Shown here: piece after piece, positions 8,025 to 16,628 of the stretch
Layout: every line of letters starts with the position of its first letter
How positions within the stretch are numbered: position 1 is the first letter of the stretch
DNA from: an uncultured Gammaproteobacteria bacterium
Lineage (GTDB): Bacteria > Pseudomonadota > Gammaproteobacteria > Arenicellales > CALHMG01
NCBI GenBank assembly: GCA_938034705.1
Contig: CALHMG010000173.1
Span: 1 to 41,489, forward strand
Length of the DNA stretch: 41,489 bases
Direction of reading: 5' to 3'
Position numbers and translations under genes: made by a program
Notes under the pieces: model-generated
Told to the model about the DNA's origin: nothing
What the model saw: only the letters and a program-made list of their open reading frames with translations
Databases searched by the model: none

Positions 8025-10367
8025 ATGTCTGACACGAACGGCCCTGAATCAGGTGCCTACACCGGCCAGCCCCTGAAGCGTCGCGAAGACGGCCGCATGC
8101 TTCGAGGCGATGCCTGTTTTACCGATGATATTGATTGCCCTGATGCACTTTATGGAGTCGTCGTGCGCTCACCGTATCCTCACGCCCGCGTGTTGGCGAT
8201 TGACGTAGCGGCAGCACAGGCGTCGCCCGGCGTGCGGCTGGTTTTGACATCCCAGTCCATTGTTGACGACGTCGTTGGGCCGATTCCGTCACTCAATGAT
8301 GTGGCTCCGTTCGATGTGAGAAACGATGATGGCAACACCGTACCCAACGGGTCCGCACCGGTACTCGCCGAGGACCGGGTCTGTTATGTCGGCGAACCGG
8401 TGGCGTTTGTTGTAGCCGAGACCGAGCTTGCGGCCATCGCGGCGGCTGAACTTGTGCAAGTCGAATACGATCCGCTGCAGCCCCTGATGGATTTTGACAC
8501 CGCCGTTGCGCCCGGCGCGCCCGGGTTGTGGTCTGAAGCGCCGGCAAATCGCAGTCTGGATATGACACGTGGCAACGACGTCGAGAGTCAGTTCGAGTCA
8601 GCATCGACGATCGTAGACATCCAGGTTGACGTCAATCGTATCGTCCCCGCGTTTATGGAGCCGCGGTCGGCGCTGGGTCGGTTCGACCCGGCGGCGCAGC
8701 GATATTTTCTTCAGACAGGGACACAGTCGGCTCACGCACTCAAAGGCAATCTGTCTCTGGTACTGGGCGTTCCCGGAGAACAGATAAAGGTTGAGGTGCC
8801 GGATATGGGTGGTGGATTCGGTGCGCGCAACGTCCTGTACCCCGAGTTTCTGCTGGTGCTTATTGCCGCCAAAAAACTGTCGACACCGGTGCGCTGGACA
8901 TCGACTCGCAGCGAAGCGTTTTTAACCGATGCCCAGTGCCGCGATCATGTCATCACGGGGTCGCTCGCTCTGGATGAGGACAATCGCTTTTTGGCGTTAA
9001 GGGTCGAACTGAACTGGCAGCACGGAGCGTATCTTTGCAGTCGCAACGCGGCTGTCGTCGCCGGTTTTTTTCCTCCCACCAATGGGGGCGTTTATCGACT
9101 TCCGGCTGTTGCGATCAAAATGAACGGCGCGTTCACGAACACAACGCCTCAGGCTGCGTTTCGAGGTATCGGCCGGGTTGAGTCCAACTACCTCATCGAA
9201 CGTCTGGTCGATAAGGCCGCCAGAACGCTTGGCGTCTGTCCGTTGAAACTTCGTCGCGACAACATGCTCACCGAGCATGATCTCCCGTGGAAGACGCCGG
9301 GTGGTTCACGCTACACATCTGGCGAGTTCGAGGTAAACCTGGATCGGGCGATGGAGCTGTCCTCGTTTGACGCGTGCGAGCAGCGACGCGCCGACGCGAA
9401 GGCCCGCGGCATGCTGCACGGCGTCGGTGTGGGTATGTATGTCGAAAATGATGGGGCGTCGCCAAGTGAGTACGCCAATGTCGATATCGACACCGATCAA
9501 AAGATTGTCAGCTTCGGGGTAGGGACTCAGGATTTTGGAATGGGGCATCAGACGATGATGTCCCAGATCGCGGCCGACGCGCTCGGGCTGACCCCTGAAG
9601 ACGTGACGATCTTTTTTGGCGACACGGACCGGATCAAGCAGGGTTTTGGTTCAGCCGGATCCAGAACCGCACGCCTTGGGGGCAGTGCCGTGTTCCGTGC
9701 GGCTCATGCTTTGATTGAAAAGGCGCGCATCGAGGCCGGAGAGCTTTTTGAGACAAGCGTCGAAGATATTGAATATGACCGAGGCGCTCTGCGCGTAACG
9801 GGAACCGATCGACACATCAATCTGATTGACCTTGCAGTCGAAGTGAAAAAACGAGATGGCTCAATGAGCACCGAGGCTGAATTTGTCAGCACCGAGGCGG
9901 TTCATCAGAACGGATGTCAGATCTGTGAAGTCGAAGTTGATCCTCAGACCGGGGTTGTAACCATCAAACAACATACGATCGTTGCGGACGTGGGTCGTGC
10001 CATCAACCCGATGATCGTTGACGGACAGCTGCATGGCGGCATGGTGCAGGGACTGGGCCAGGCAGGGTACGAGCACGTGGTCTATGACGCAGCCGGTCAA
10101 ACCGTGACGGGCAGCTTTATGGACTACACGATCCCGAAGGCCGACGACATGCCAATGTTCACGACCGAACTGAACGAAGTCATCGAGAGCGACAATCCGG
10201 TCGGCGCGAAGGGCGCCGGCGAGGGACCAACGAGCGGAGCTCCGGCGGCTTACGTTAACGCCGTGATCGACGCGCTGTCTCCGCTGGGAGTGACAGAGCT
10301 CGATATGCCGCTCACGCCCCAGCGCGTGTGGCAGGCAATTCAGGCCGCAAGCGCAGCCCGTGCCTGA
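8025..10367 (+). CDS. Orphan xanthine dehydrogenase/CO dehydrogenase-family large subunit (molybdopterin-binding)
   Basis: A 780-residue molybdenum hydroxylase large subunit with both Ald_Xan_dh_C halves. Cofactor motifs are GGGFGAR (262-268), QAAFRGIGRVES (376-387), GFGSAGSRT, and a C-terminal VGAKGAGEGPTSG whose Glu (E733) occupies the catalytic-base position. The loop is AFRGIGR, not the AYRCSFR of form I CO dehydrogenase, so it is a CoxL-like (form II-type) or other aldehyde/heterocycle hydroxylase. The family normally works with a 2Fe-2S small subunit and an FAD medium subunit. Neither is beside it: upstream is divergent avtA, and downstream prc converges after 4 nt. The missing partners must be encoded elsewhere or borrowed. 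Start ATG 8025 has a weak GGTGAGA upstream. Confidence 0.87.
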   Translation: MSDTNGPESGAYTGQPLKRREDGRMLRGDACFTDDIDCPDALYGVVVRSPYPHARVLAIDVAAAQASPGVRLVLTSQSIVDDVVGPIPSLNDVAPFDVRNDDGNTVPNGSAPVLAEDRVCYVGEPVAFVVAETELAAIAAAELVQVEYDPLQPLMDFDTAVAPGAPGLWSEAPANRSLDMTRGNDVESQFESASTIVDIQVDVNRIVPAFMEPRSALGRFDPAAQRYFLQTGTQSAHALKGNLSLVLGVPGEQIKVEVPDMGGGFGARNVLYPEFLLVLIAAKKLSTPVRWTSTRSEAFLTDAQCRDHVITGSLALDEDNRFLALRVELNWQHGAYLCSRNAAVVAGFFPPTNGGVYRLPAVAIKMNGAFTNTTPQAAFRGIGRVESNYLIERLVDKAARTLGVCPLKLRRDNMLTEHDLPWKTPGGSRYTSGEFEVNLDRAMELSSFDACEQRRADAKARGMLHGVGVGMYVENDGASPSEYANVDIDTDQKIVSFGVGTQDFGMGHQTMMSQIAADALGLTPEDVTIFFGDTDRIKQGFGSAGSRTARLGGSAVFRAAHALIEKARIEAGELFETSVEDIEYDRGALRVTGTDRHINLIDLAVEVKKRDGSMSTEAEFVSTEAVHQNGCQICEVEVDPQTGVVTIKQHTIVADVGRAINPMIVDGQLHGGMVQGLGQAGYEHVVYDAAGQTVTGSFMDYTIPKADDMPMFTTELNEVIESDNPVGAKGAGEGPTSGAPAAYVNAVIDALSPLGVTELDMPLTPQRVWQAIQAASAARA

Positions 10368-10371
10368 ACTG

Positions 10372-12570
10372 TCAGAGTTTGCTTGAACTTGACGTGTTTG
10401 AACCGGTGTCTGCAGCTTTCGGCTGGGCATCGGTTACGGCAGCATCTTTTCCCGCCGTCGAGTAGTCGTTCAGAATCGCGGCTGCCTCTCGCAACACCAC
10501 GTCTTCTGCGGTTGCATCGTCTTCGTCGTAATCTTCGGCGCTATCAAGCGGTTTCAGGCCGAGTGATTCTCGATAAACGTTGGTGCGTTCGAGGTCTTCT
10601 TTCAGTCGCTGTTCTCGATCAGCCTTGCGTTCGCTTTCGAGCAGGCTGATGTCGGTGCGATCTTCTGCTTTAGCGGCAGCTATGGCGCGGCCAACCAGAA
10701 AGTCGAAACCTGCGCTGTTTCTGATACGAGAATCATGCCGCTCTCGCGCTATGCGCATGGCGCGCGCGTCAAAGCCTGTTTCGAACGCGGCGTAGTTCGC
10801 CGGCGCAACGCTGGTCCATGGCAGTGCGTTTTCAAGAGAACGCTCACCGTGTTCTTCAATATCCACCGCGGTTGGGAATTCGATGTCGGGAATGACGCCA
10901 CGGTGCTGGGTGCTGCCACCGTTGATTCTGAAAAACTGGGCCATCGTTATTTTCAGCTGGCCAAGAACTTCGCCTTCGTTACGAGACTGTCGATCCAGGT
11001 CGATAAGATTCTGGACCGTTCCTTTGCCGTACGTGCGCTCGCCAAGAATCAACCCTCGTTGATAGTCCTGAATCGCGCCGGCAAAAATCTCCGAGGCAGA
11101 GGCACTGTTTCGATCGACGAGAACAGCCATGGGACCGGTGTAAACCACATCGGGATCCGGGTCCTGATTTACGGTAACCCGGCCCTGGGAGTCACGAACC
11201 TGAACGATCGGTCCCGAGCGTATGAACAGGCCGGTCAGCGCTGTTGCTTCGGTGAGTGCTCCGCCGCCGTTTGAGCGCAGGTCGATGACGAGAGAGTCGA
11301 CACCCTCGTCCTTGAGTTCCTCGATCAGTTTACGGACGTCGCGGGTGGTGCTGCGATAGTTCGAATCACCGCGCGCCTTGGCATCGAAGTCGATGTAAAA
11401 CGTTGGCAGCTTGATGACGCCAACCCGAGTGACATCGGCATTGTCGTTTGGCAGTTCGATTACAGACTTTTGCGCAGCCTGCTCTTCAAGCTTGATCTTG
11501 TCGCGAACGATAGGAATCGATTTTGAAGGGCTGCCTGGCTCTGATCCTTTTGGCAGCACCTGCAGAGTGACTTCGCTGCCCTTGGGGCCGCGAATCAGAT
11601 CGACGACATCATCGAGGCGCCAACCCACCACGTCGACCGCTTCCTGGTCAGACTGACCGACTCCGGTGATACGGTCGCCGGCATGCAGCTGATCCCCGAG
11701 ATCAGCAGGTCCGCCCGGGATGATTCGTCGCACCAGCGTGAAGTCATCTTCTGACTGCAGCACGGCGCCGATGCCTTCGAGAGACAGGCTCATGCGAATC
11801 TTGAAATTTTCGGACGTGCGCGGCGAGAAGTACGAGGTGTGCGGCTCGATTGCCGTGCCATAGGCGTTGATAAACAGCTGAAACACATCATCGCTGTTGA
11901 GTTGCTCGGTGCGTGTTCGAAGACGCTGGTATCGAGCCGTCAGTGTCTTCTTGATGTCGTCGAAATCCTTACCCGTCAGTTTCAGGTTAAGAATGTCGTT
12001 CTTCACTCTTTTGCGCCAGAGGTCATCCAGCGCAGCGGCGTTGTCCGGCCACTGCTGTTCAGTGCGGTCAAATGTATAGGATTCAGGAATATCGTAATCA
12101 AACTTGCTGTCGAGCAGCTTGATCGCGAAGTCAGAACGCTCCGCGACGCGCTTGCGATACTTGCGAAAGATATCGAACGCGGCTTCGACATTGGATTCCT
12201 GCAGCGCGTCGTCGAGTCGATACTCGTACTTCGCAAACTCAGTCGCATCCTGCTGGGAAAGATAGCTGCGATTGGAGTCGAGACTGTCGAGATAGCGATC
12301 GAGAATCTGTTCTGACAGATTGTCATCAAGAGGCACGCGCCGGTAGTGGTACTTGCTGACGTAGTGTGTAACGAGACGGGTCGCGCGCTTGTGGCTGCGT
12401 CCGGGATTCAGGTCGTCGATATCGACGACCAGCGTTTCGGCGTGGACAGGAGCGGGGCTAAGTGGCAGGACCAGCGCGATAACGACAGCCGCGACTGACG
12501 CTGTCAGCGCGAGTCGCACGCGGGTCACTTTGATGCAGGCATTCGTTTTGACAAAATCGGGCAATCGCAT
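10372..12570 (-). CDS. prc: Carboxy-terminal processing (tail-specific) protease Prc
   Basis: A 732-residue S41A protease. A signal peptide (hydrophobic ASVAAVVIALVLPLSP, cleavage after VHA at 44) directs it to the periplasm. A long helical N-terminal domain precedes the PDZ domain (about 258-345, SLEGIGAVL to the RGPKGSEV strand). The catalytic domain shows DLRSNGGGALTEA, the serine in SASASEIF (S491) and the lysine in TYGKGTVQ (K516); the 25-residue spacing matches E. coli Prc Ser452/Lys477. An acidic, low-complexity C-terminal tail follows. Prc trims or degrades periplasmic proteins with apolar C-termini, including FtsI and murein hydrolases. The gene stands alone, with a 454-nt upstream region likely holding its promoter. 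Confidence 0.93.
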   Translation of the reverse strand: MRLPDFVKTNACIKVTRVRLALTASVAAVVIALVLPLSPAPVHAETLVVDIDDLNPGRSHKRATRLVTHYVSKYHYRRVPLDDNLSEQILDRYLDSLDSNRSYLSQQDATEFAKYEYRLDDALQESNVEAAFDIFRKYRKRVAERSDFAIKLLDSKFDYDIPESYTFDRTEQQWPDNAAALDDLWRKRVKNDILNLKLTGKDFDDIKKTLTARYQRLRTRTEQLNSDDVFQLFINAYGTAIEPHTSYFSPRTSENFKIRMSLSLEGIGAVLQSEDDFTLVRRIIPGGPADLGDQLHAGDRITGVGQSDQEAVDVVGWRLDDVVDLIRGPKGSEVTLQVLPKGSEPGSPSKSIPIVRDKIKLEEQAAQKSVIELPNDNADVTRVGVIKLPTFYIDFDAKARGDSNYRSTTRDVRKLIEELKDEGVDSLVIDLRSNGGGALTEATALTGLFIRSGPIVQVRDSQGRVTVNQDPDPDVVYTGPMAVLVDRNSASASEIFAGAIQDYQRGLILGERTYGKGTVQNLIDLDRQSRNEGEVLGQLKITMAQFFRINGGSTQHRGVIPDIEFPTAVDIEEHGERSLENALPWTSVAPANYAAFETGFDARAMRIARERHDSRIRNSAGFDFLVGRAIAAAKAEDRTDISLLESERKADREQRLKEDLERTNVYRESLGLKPLDSAEDYDEDDATAEDVVLREAAAILNDYSTAGKDAAVTDAQPKAADTGSNTSSSSKL

Positions 12571-13024
12571 AGGAGCTGCAGCTATCCAGGTGGTTTGTGG
12601 TAGGACGGTGTCCGCAGCCCTTAGGTTCCCGCGGCCCGCCTTTACATGACTTTAGACTTTAATAGTATGCGATTTGGCGGGCATCGGCGGTGAAAATGGG
12701 TCTGCGGCGGCGTATTTCGTCGCTTTGCGCACGCCGCCTGCGCGTTTTTCTCGGGTGTCAGGGTCAGCACTGAAACGAAACGTCACGAATTGGCGTCAGT
12801 ATTGGACCTGGTGCCGGACCCCAGTGTTAGTGCTCGCGCGTGGATTCGGGCGAAACCGACGTGAATTCGCCGAGTTGAACGGCGCGTGCAGTCCACCACG
12901 ACCCGTTCTGATCCCACGCGCCGTGGCTCACGCCTGGGTTTATGTCCCGGCCCGACCAGGAGGCGCGTCGGACGGGATCGTGTGCGATCGCGGCGGGGAC
13001 AGATCGGATACCCGGACGCGAGTT
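12571..13024. other. Intergenic region upstream of prc, no gene recognised
   Basis: 454 nt between the start of prc and the end of the minus-strand CoA-transferase. The prc-proximal part has an AT-rich island (about 12643-12672) with TTTACA and TAGTAT spaced 16 nt on the plus strand, and the TACTAT/TATTAA reading on the minus strand that could serve prc; none is convincing. Longer open frames on the plus strand run into the antisense of the CoA-transferase gene and show no family features. I see no RNA gene or clear terminator. Confidence 0.4.
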
Positions 13025-14236
13025 CTAGAGAATCTGTCGATCGCGAAGTTGATCAAGCTCTTCGTCTGCGATGCCGAGAAGGTCGCCAAGGACTTCCCGG
13101 TTGTGGGCGCCGGGTTCTGTGACACCGGCCCAACGGGTTCGTCCAGGTGTCTTGTCGAGGCGCGGCGCGATTGCGGGGATTGTCATTGAGTCTCCGTCGA
13201 CATCAACTTTTTCGAACAGTTCGCGTGCCTGAAAGTGCGGATCGTTGAACATGTCTTCGACGGAGTAGATCGGGCCACAGGGGACGGAGGCCGCGTCGAG
13301 TTCTGTCATAGCCTGCTCAAGCGTCAGCGTGGCCGTCCACTCACCGATCGCGTCGTCGATTTCTTTCTGGTGGGTTACCCGGCCGGCGTTGTCCGAGAGG
13401 CGCGAGTCTTCGGCGAGTTCAGGTCGGCCGGCTGCGCGCATCAGGCGTTGATAGATAGGATCCGCGTTGCCGCCGATGACGACAAACTTGTTGTCGGCGC
13501 ACCGGTAGGTGTTGGTCGGCACGATGCCGGTAAGTGTCGTGCCGGAAGGTTCGCGCACAATGCCTGCATCGGCGTATTCGGGTACGACGGACTCCATCAT
13601 GTTGAAAACAGATTCGTAGATCGCGGTGTCTACCACCTGTCCGGCGTCGGGCACTTTGCCGCGGTGGACGAGTGCCAGCAGTGTGCCGATCACGGCGTGC
13701 AGCGAAGCGATGGTGTCGCCCATCGAAAGGTTCGGTCGAACCGGTGCTTCACCCGGAAATCCGTTCAGATGTCGGAAGCCGCCGATGGCTTCGCAGGCAG
13801 AGGCAAATCCCGGTTTGGACGCATACGGGCCTGTCTGTCCGTATCCCGAGATGCGCGAATAAACCACCGACGGATTGATGCGCTTGATGTCCTCGGGACC
13901 AAGGCCCCATTTTTCCATCGTGCCGGGCCGGAAGTTTTCCAGAACCACATCGCAGCGTCCGGCGAGGTCGCGCGCTATTTCCCGGCCGCGTTCCTCGCGC
14001 AGGTTGAGTGTTATGGACTTTTTATTTCGTCCAATCGACCGCCACCACAAAGACGTGCCGTCCTTGACGGTGCGCCAGTTTCGTAACGGGTCGCCGGTGC
14101 CCGGGGTCTCGACTTTTATGACCTCGGCGCCATAGTAGGCGAGCATGGTCCCGGCGAACGGGCCTGCAATAAATTGTCCAAGCTCGAGAACACGAATTCC
14201 GGCGAGAGGGCCGTCGTTATCAACTTCAGATTGCAT
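13025..14236 (-). CDS. Family III CoA-transferase (CaiB/BaiF/Frc type), catabolic island copy
   Basis: A 403-residue enzyme with the family III N-terminal signature LAGIRVLELGQFIAGPFAG and AEVIKVETPGTGDP, the ISGYGQTGPY block (129-138) and the catalytic Asp in NLSMGDTIASLH (D174), which forms the aspartyl-CoA anhydride. It moves CoA between carboxylic acids in the cytoplasm; the substrates are not predictable. It is the last gene of a minus-strand operon: AroQ-like protein, iron alcohol dehydrogenase (13-nt gap), CoA-transferase. With the alcohol dehydrogenase it could oxidise and activate a small hydroxy or carboxylic compound. It is clearly distinct from the two other family III proteins in this window. 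Confidence 0.9.
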   Translation of the reverse strand: MQSEVDNDGPLAGIRVLELGQFIAGPFAGTMLAYYGAEVIKVETPGTGDPLRNWRTVKDGTSLWWRSIGRNKKSITLNLREERGREIARDLAGRCDVVLENFRPGTMEKWGLGPEDIKRINPSVVYSRISGYGQTGPYASKPGFASACEAIGGFRHLNGFPGEAPVRPNLSMGDTIASLHAVIGTLLALVHRGKVPDAGQVVDTAIYESVFNMMESVVPEYADAGIVREPSGTTLTGIVPTNTYRCADNKFVVIGGNADPIYQRLMRAAGRPELAEDSRLSDNAGRVTHQKEIDDAIGEWTATLTLEQAMTELDAASVPCGPIYSVEDMFNDPHFQARELFEKVDVDGDSMTIPAIAPRLDKTPGRTRWAGVTEPGAHNREVLGDLLGIADEELDQLRDRQIL

Positions 14237-14249
14237 CAGGTCACCGTGT

Positions 14250-15425
14250 CTACAGCTTGCCGCTGATTGAGTCAGAAAAAAGTGGGGTCAGGTTGTCTAC
14301 CGTGAGTTCGATCGGGTTCGTACCGGCCGACGGGTCAACGGCTGCCATGGGGGCGAGGGTCGTCACCTGCTCTTCACCGACCCCTATAGCTTCAAGAGTA
14401 TGTTCGATTCCGACGGTCTCTCGCAGCTGCAGAACCCAGTCGAGCACCGCCGAGAACGACGGGTTGGGCAAGTCAAGGTAGCGGGCGAGTGCAATCATTT
14501 TCTCGTCGATTGCCGACTCATTGAATTTCAGCACGTAGGGCATGACGACCGCGTTGGTCAAACCATGGTGCGTATTGAGAACCGCGCCGCACGGATGGCT
14601 CATCGCGTGCATCGCACCGAGTCCCTTTTGAAAGGCGGTTGCTCCCATCGTCGAAGCAACCTGCATCTGGGCGCGAGCCGTGACGTTGGTCGCCTCGCGA
14701 ACCGCCGTTGGCAGCCAGTCTTTGACGATCCGCATGCCCTCAAGTGCGATGCCGTGTGCCATCGGGTGATAAACAGGCGAGCAGTAGGCTTCAAGGCTGT
14801 GTGACAGCGCATCCATACCGACCCAGGCGGTAATGTTCGCTGGCAGCCCTGTAGTCAGTTCCGGATCCAGAATGACGCGCGCTGGCAGCATGTTGGCATG
14901 GAAGATGATTTTCTTGACCCTTTCGGTCTCGTCAGTAATGACCGAGGCGCGACCAACTTCCGAGCCGGTGCCGGAGGTGGTGGGTACCGCCACAACAGGC
15001 GCCATGGCGTCGACGTTGACCCGGGTGTACCAGTCTTCGCGATCTTCAAAGTCCCAGAGCGGGCGATCCTGTCCGACCATCAGCGCGATGGCTTTCGCGG
15101 CATCAAGTGCGCTGCCGCCGCCAAAGGCGATTACGCCGTCGTGTCCGCCGGCCTTGTACGCGGCAACGCCGTCATCGACGTTGCGGCCGACGGGGTTGCC
15201 CTGGATGTCGCTGAACAGGCCCGCACCCAGTCCTGCCTCACGGCAAACCGTCATCGCCAGATCAACAACAGGAAGCTCGGCAAGACCGGGATCGGTCACA
15301 ATCAGCGGGCTGCGAATCTGAAGTTCGGCGCACGCATCCGGTAGTTCTCGAATTCGCCCGGCGCCAAACCGAATCGCGCTTGGGTAGTTCCAGTTGCCGG
15401 GGGTCGCTTGGTCGTGGATCGTCAT
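14250..15425 (-). CDS. Iron-containing alcohol dehydrogenase (group III)
   Basis: A 391-residue Fe-ADH. The nucleotide site is AFGGGSALDAAKAIAL (100-115) with the PTTSGTGSEV loop (148-157). The four metal ligands are in place: D205 and H209 in GMDALSHSLEAY, H273 in GAMHAMSHPCGA and H287 in NTHHGLTNA, with the same spacings as in FucO. It oxidises or reduces a short alcohol/aldehyde or 4-hydroxyacid with NAD(P). Middle gene of the minus-strand operon, 33 nt after the AroQ-like gene and 13 nt before the CoA-transferase, which suggests that it feeds a carboxylate to CoA activation. The exact substrate is unknown. Confidence 0.9.
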   Translation of the reverse strand: MTIHDQATPGNWNYPSAIRFGAGRIRELPDACAELQIRSPLIVTDPGLAELPVVDLAMTVCREAGLGAGLFSDIQGNPVGRNVDDGVAAYKAGGHDGVIAFGGGSALDAAKAIALMVGQDRPLWDFEDREDWYTRVNVDAMAPVVAVPTTSGTGSEVGRASVITDETERVKKIIFHANMLPARVILDPELTTGLPANITAWVGMDALSHSLEAYCSPVYHPMAHGIALEGMRIVKDWLPTAVREATNVTARAQMQVASTMGATAFQKGLGAMHAMSHPCGAVLNTHHGLTNAVVMPYVLKFNESAIDEKMIALARYLDLPNPSFSAVLDWVLQLRETVGIEHTLEAIGVGEEQVTTLAPMAAVDPSAGTNPIELTVDNLTPLFSDSISGKL

Positions 15426-15458
15426 GTTCTCGATGGTGTCCGAATTAATGTACTGCGG

Positions 15459-15902
15459 TTAGGTAGTGATCTCGGCGATCGCGCTGAGTGCGAGCATGTA
15501 GGACTGCGTGCCAAGTCCCGTGATCATGCCGGTTGCGACCGGGGCGAGTACGGATGTTTTGGATCGTGCTTCGATATTGGTCATATGGACTTCAACATAG
15601 GGCACATCGACTGCGAGGATGGTGTCGGCAAGCGCGGTTCCGGAGTACAAAAAGCCCGCAGGGTTCATCACAAGGCCGCTGAGCCGCCCCGCGCGTTTGA
15701 CATCGAGCAGTTTGCGAATGGCTTCGCCTTCAATGTTGGAGTAGAAAATTTCCAGATTCAGCCCAAGTTCCTGCGCCTTTTCGCGACACAGTTCATCGAG
15801 TTCGGCAGCGGTTGTGGTGCCGTAGAACTCGGGTTGGCGCAGACCGAGGTACTCCATGTTCGGACCCTGAATGAGGAGAATATTTTTTTCTGATTCAGAC
15901 AT
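15459..15902 (-). CDS. Type II dehydroquinase (AroQ)-like protein lacking the catalytic histidine
   Basis: A 147-residue flavodoxin-like protein that aligns end to end with type II 3-dehydroquinate dehydratases: IQGPNMEYLG (Asn15), LRQPEFYG (Arg22 and the lid Tyr27), SNIEGE where the family has SNHEGE, MNPAGFLYSGTAL, VPYVEVHMTNIEAR, and ATGMITGLGTQSY. The catalytic His of the family (LTHTS/YTHTS block) is Tyr86 here, the NVHARE block reads NIEARS, and the HEGE His is Ile. Arg22, Tyr27, Asn80 and Arg113 remain. It is therefore probably not a working dehydroquinase and may bind or convert a related compound. The genomic setting (Fe-ADH and CoA-transferase downstream, LDH2 divergent) is catabolic, not a shikimate operon. 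Confidence 0.75.
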   Translation of the reverse strand: MSESEKNILLIQGPNMEYLGLRQPEFYGTTTAAELDELCREKAQELGLNLEIFYSNIEGEAIRKLLDVKRAGRLSGLVMNPAGFLYSGTALADTILAVDVPYVEVHMTNIEARSKTSVLAPVATGMITGLGTQSYMLALSAIAEITT

Positions 15903-15949
15903 GGTCTGTTGTGTCGCTCATGCAATCGGGTCATGAGTATACTTCGCCC

Positions 15950-16615
15950 ATGACCGGAATCCTTGCTGTATTCAACGACGTTGCCGGCGGCGCGACTGCC
16001 GAGATCGAATTCAACAACTGGTACAACCAGCAGCATCTGCTTGAAAGAGTCGGAGTGCCGGGTTTTACAACGGGTTATCGCTACCGGGCCGTCGATGCAC
16101 ACCACCGCTATTTCGCGTGGTACGAGACCGTCTGGCCGACGGTGATGCGTTCAGCGGATTACATCGATCGTCTCGAAGATCCGACGACGTGGACCGCCCG
16201 CGTCATGCCCGGGTTTACCAACATGGTCCGTACCGTTGCCACGCGAACCTTGCGAGCGGGTGAGGGCACGGGTGCTGCGGCGGCTACATTTCGGATCGCC
16301 GCGATGTCTGGCACCAACACAGATTTTGATTCGGTCGCTGAAGAGCTGTTTGCCGACGTGCTTGCCCGCGACGGAGTGACAAGCGCCGAGTACTGGCTGG
16401 CAGATCAGGATCTCTCAGCCACGGATACAACAGAAAGTCGCATGCGCGGTGGCCGTGACTCAACGTTCGACGGCTTGATGATGATCCAGGGTATGGACAC
16501 CGAATCACTGCAGGTGTCTGTCGCTTCGGTCGAGCGCAGTTTGATCAAGCAAGGATTGCAGCTCGACGGCAAGGCCGGAATCTGGCAATTACTTTTTACA
16601 GCCCACCGAGGCTGA
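15950..16615 (+). CDS. EthD/dimeric alpha-beta barrel-like protein, function unknown
   Basis: A 221-residue protein beginning GILAVFNDV and containing FNNWYNQQHLLERVGVPGFTTG, the W/Y-x2-x-H-x(n)-PGF pattern of EthD-like and other dimeric alpha/beta-barrel (ferredoxin-fold) proteins. A second, weaker half (from ATFRIAAM, about residue 110) appears to repeat the fold, as in two-domain members. Such proteins act as small monooxygenases, decarboxylases or helper proteins in catabolic clusters, but no active site is definable here. A GTG at 15911 would extend it by 13 residues; ATG 15950 puts the first beta strand at the N-terminus as usual. It is divergent from the AroQ-like gene (47 nt) and 13 nt ahead of the LDH2-type dehydrogenase, with which it must be co-transcribed. 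Confidence 0.6.
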   Translation: MTGILAVFNDVAGGATAEIEFNNWYNQQHLLERVGVPGFTTGYRYRAVDAHHRYFAWYETVWPTVMRSADYIDRLEDPTTWTARVMPGFTNMVRTVATRTLRAGEGTGAAAATFRIAAMSGTNTDFDSVAEELFADVLARDGVTSAEYWLADQDLSATDTTESRMRGGRDSTFDGLMMIQGMDTESLQVSVASVERSLIKQGLQLDGKAGIWQLLFTAHRG

Positions 16616-16628
16616 CAGGAGAAATATT

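Noticed and set aside
12674-13189. 171-codon plus-strand frame between prc and the CoA-transferase
   Set aside because: Its second half is antisense to the well-supported CoA-transferase gene, and the composition shows no domain, signal or repeat.
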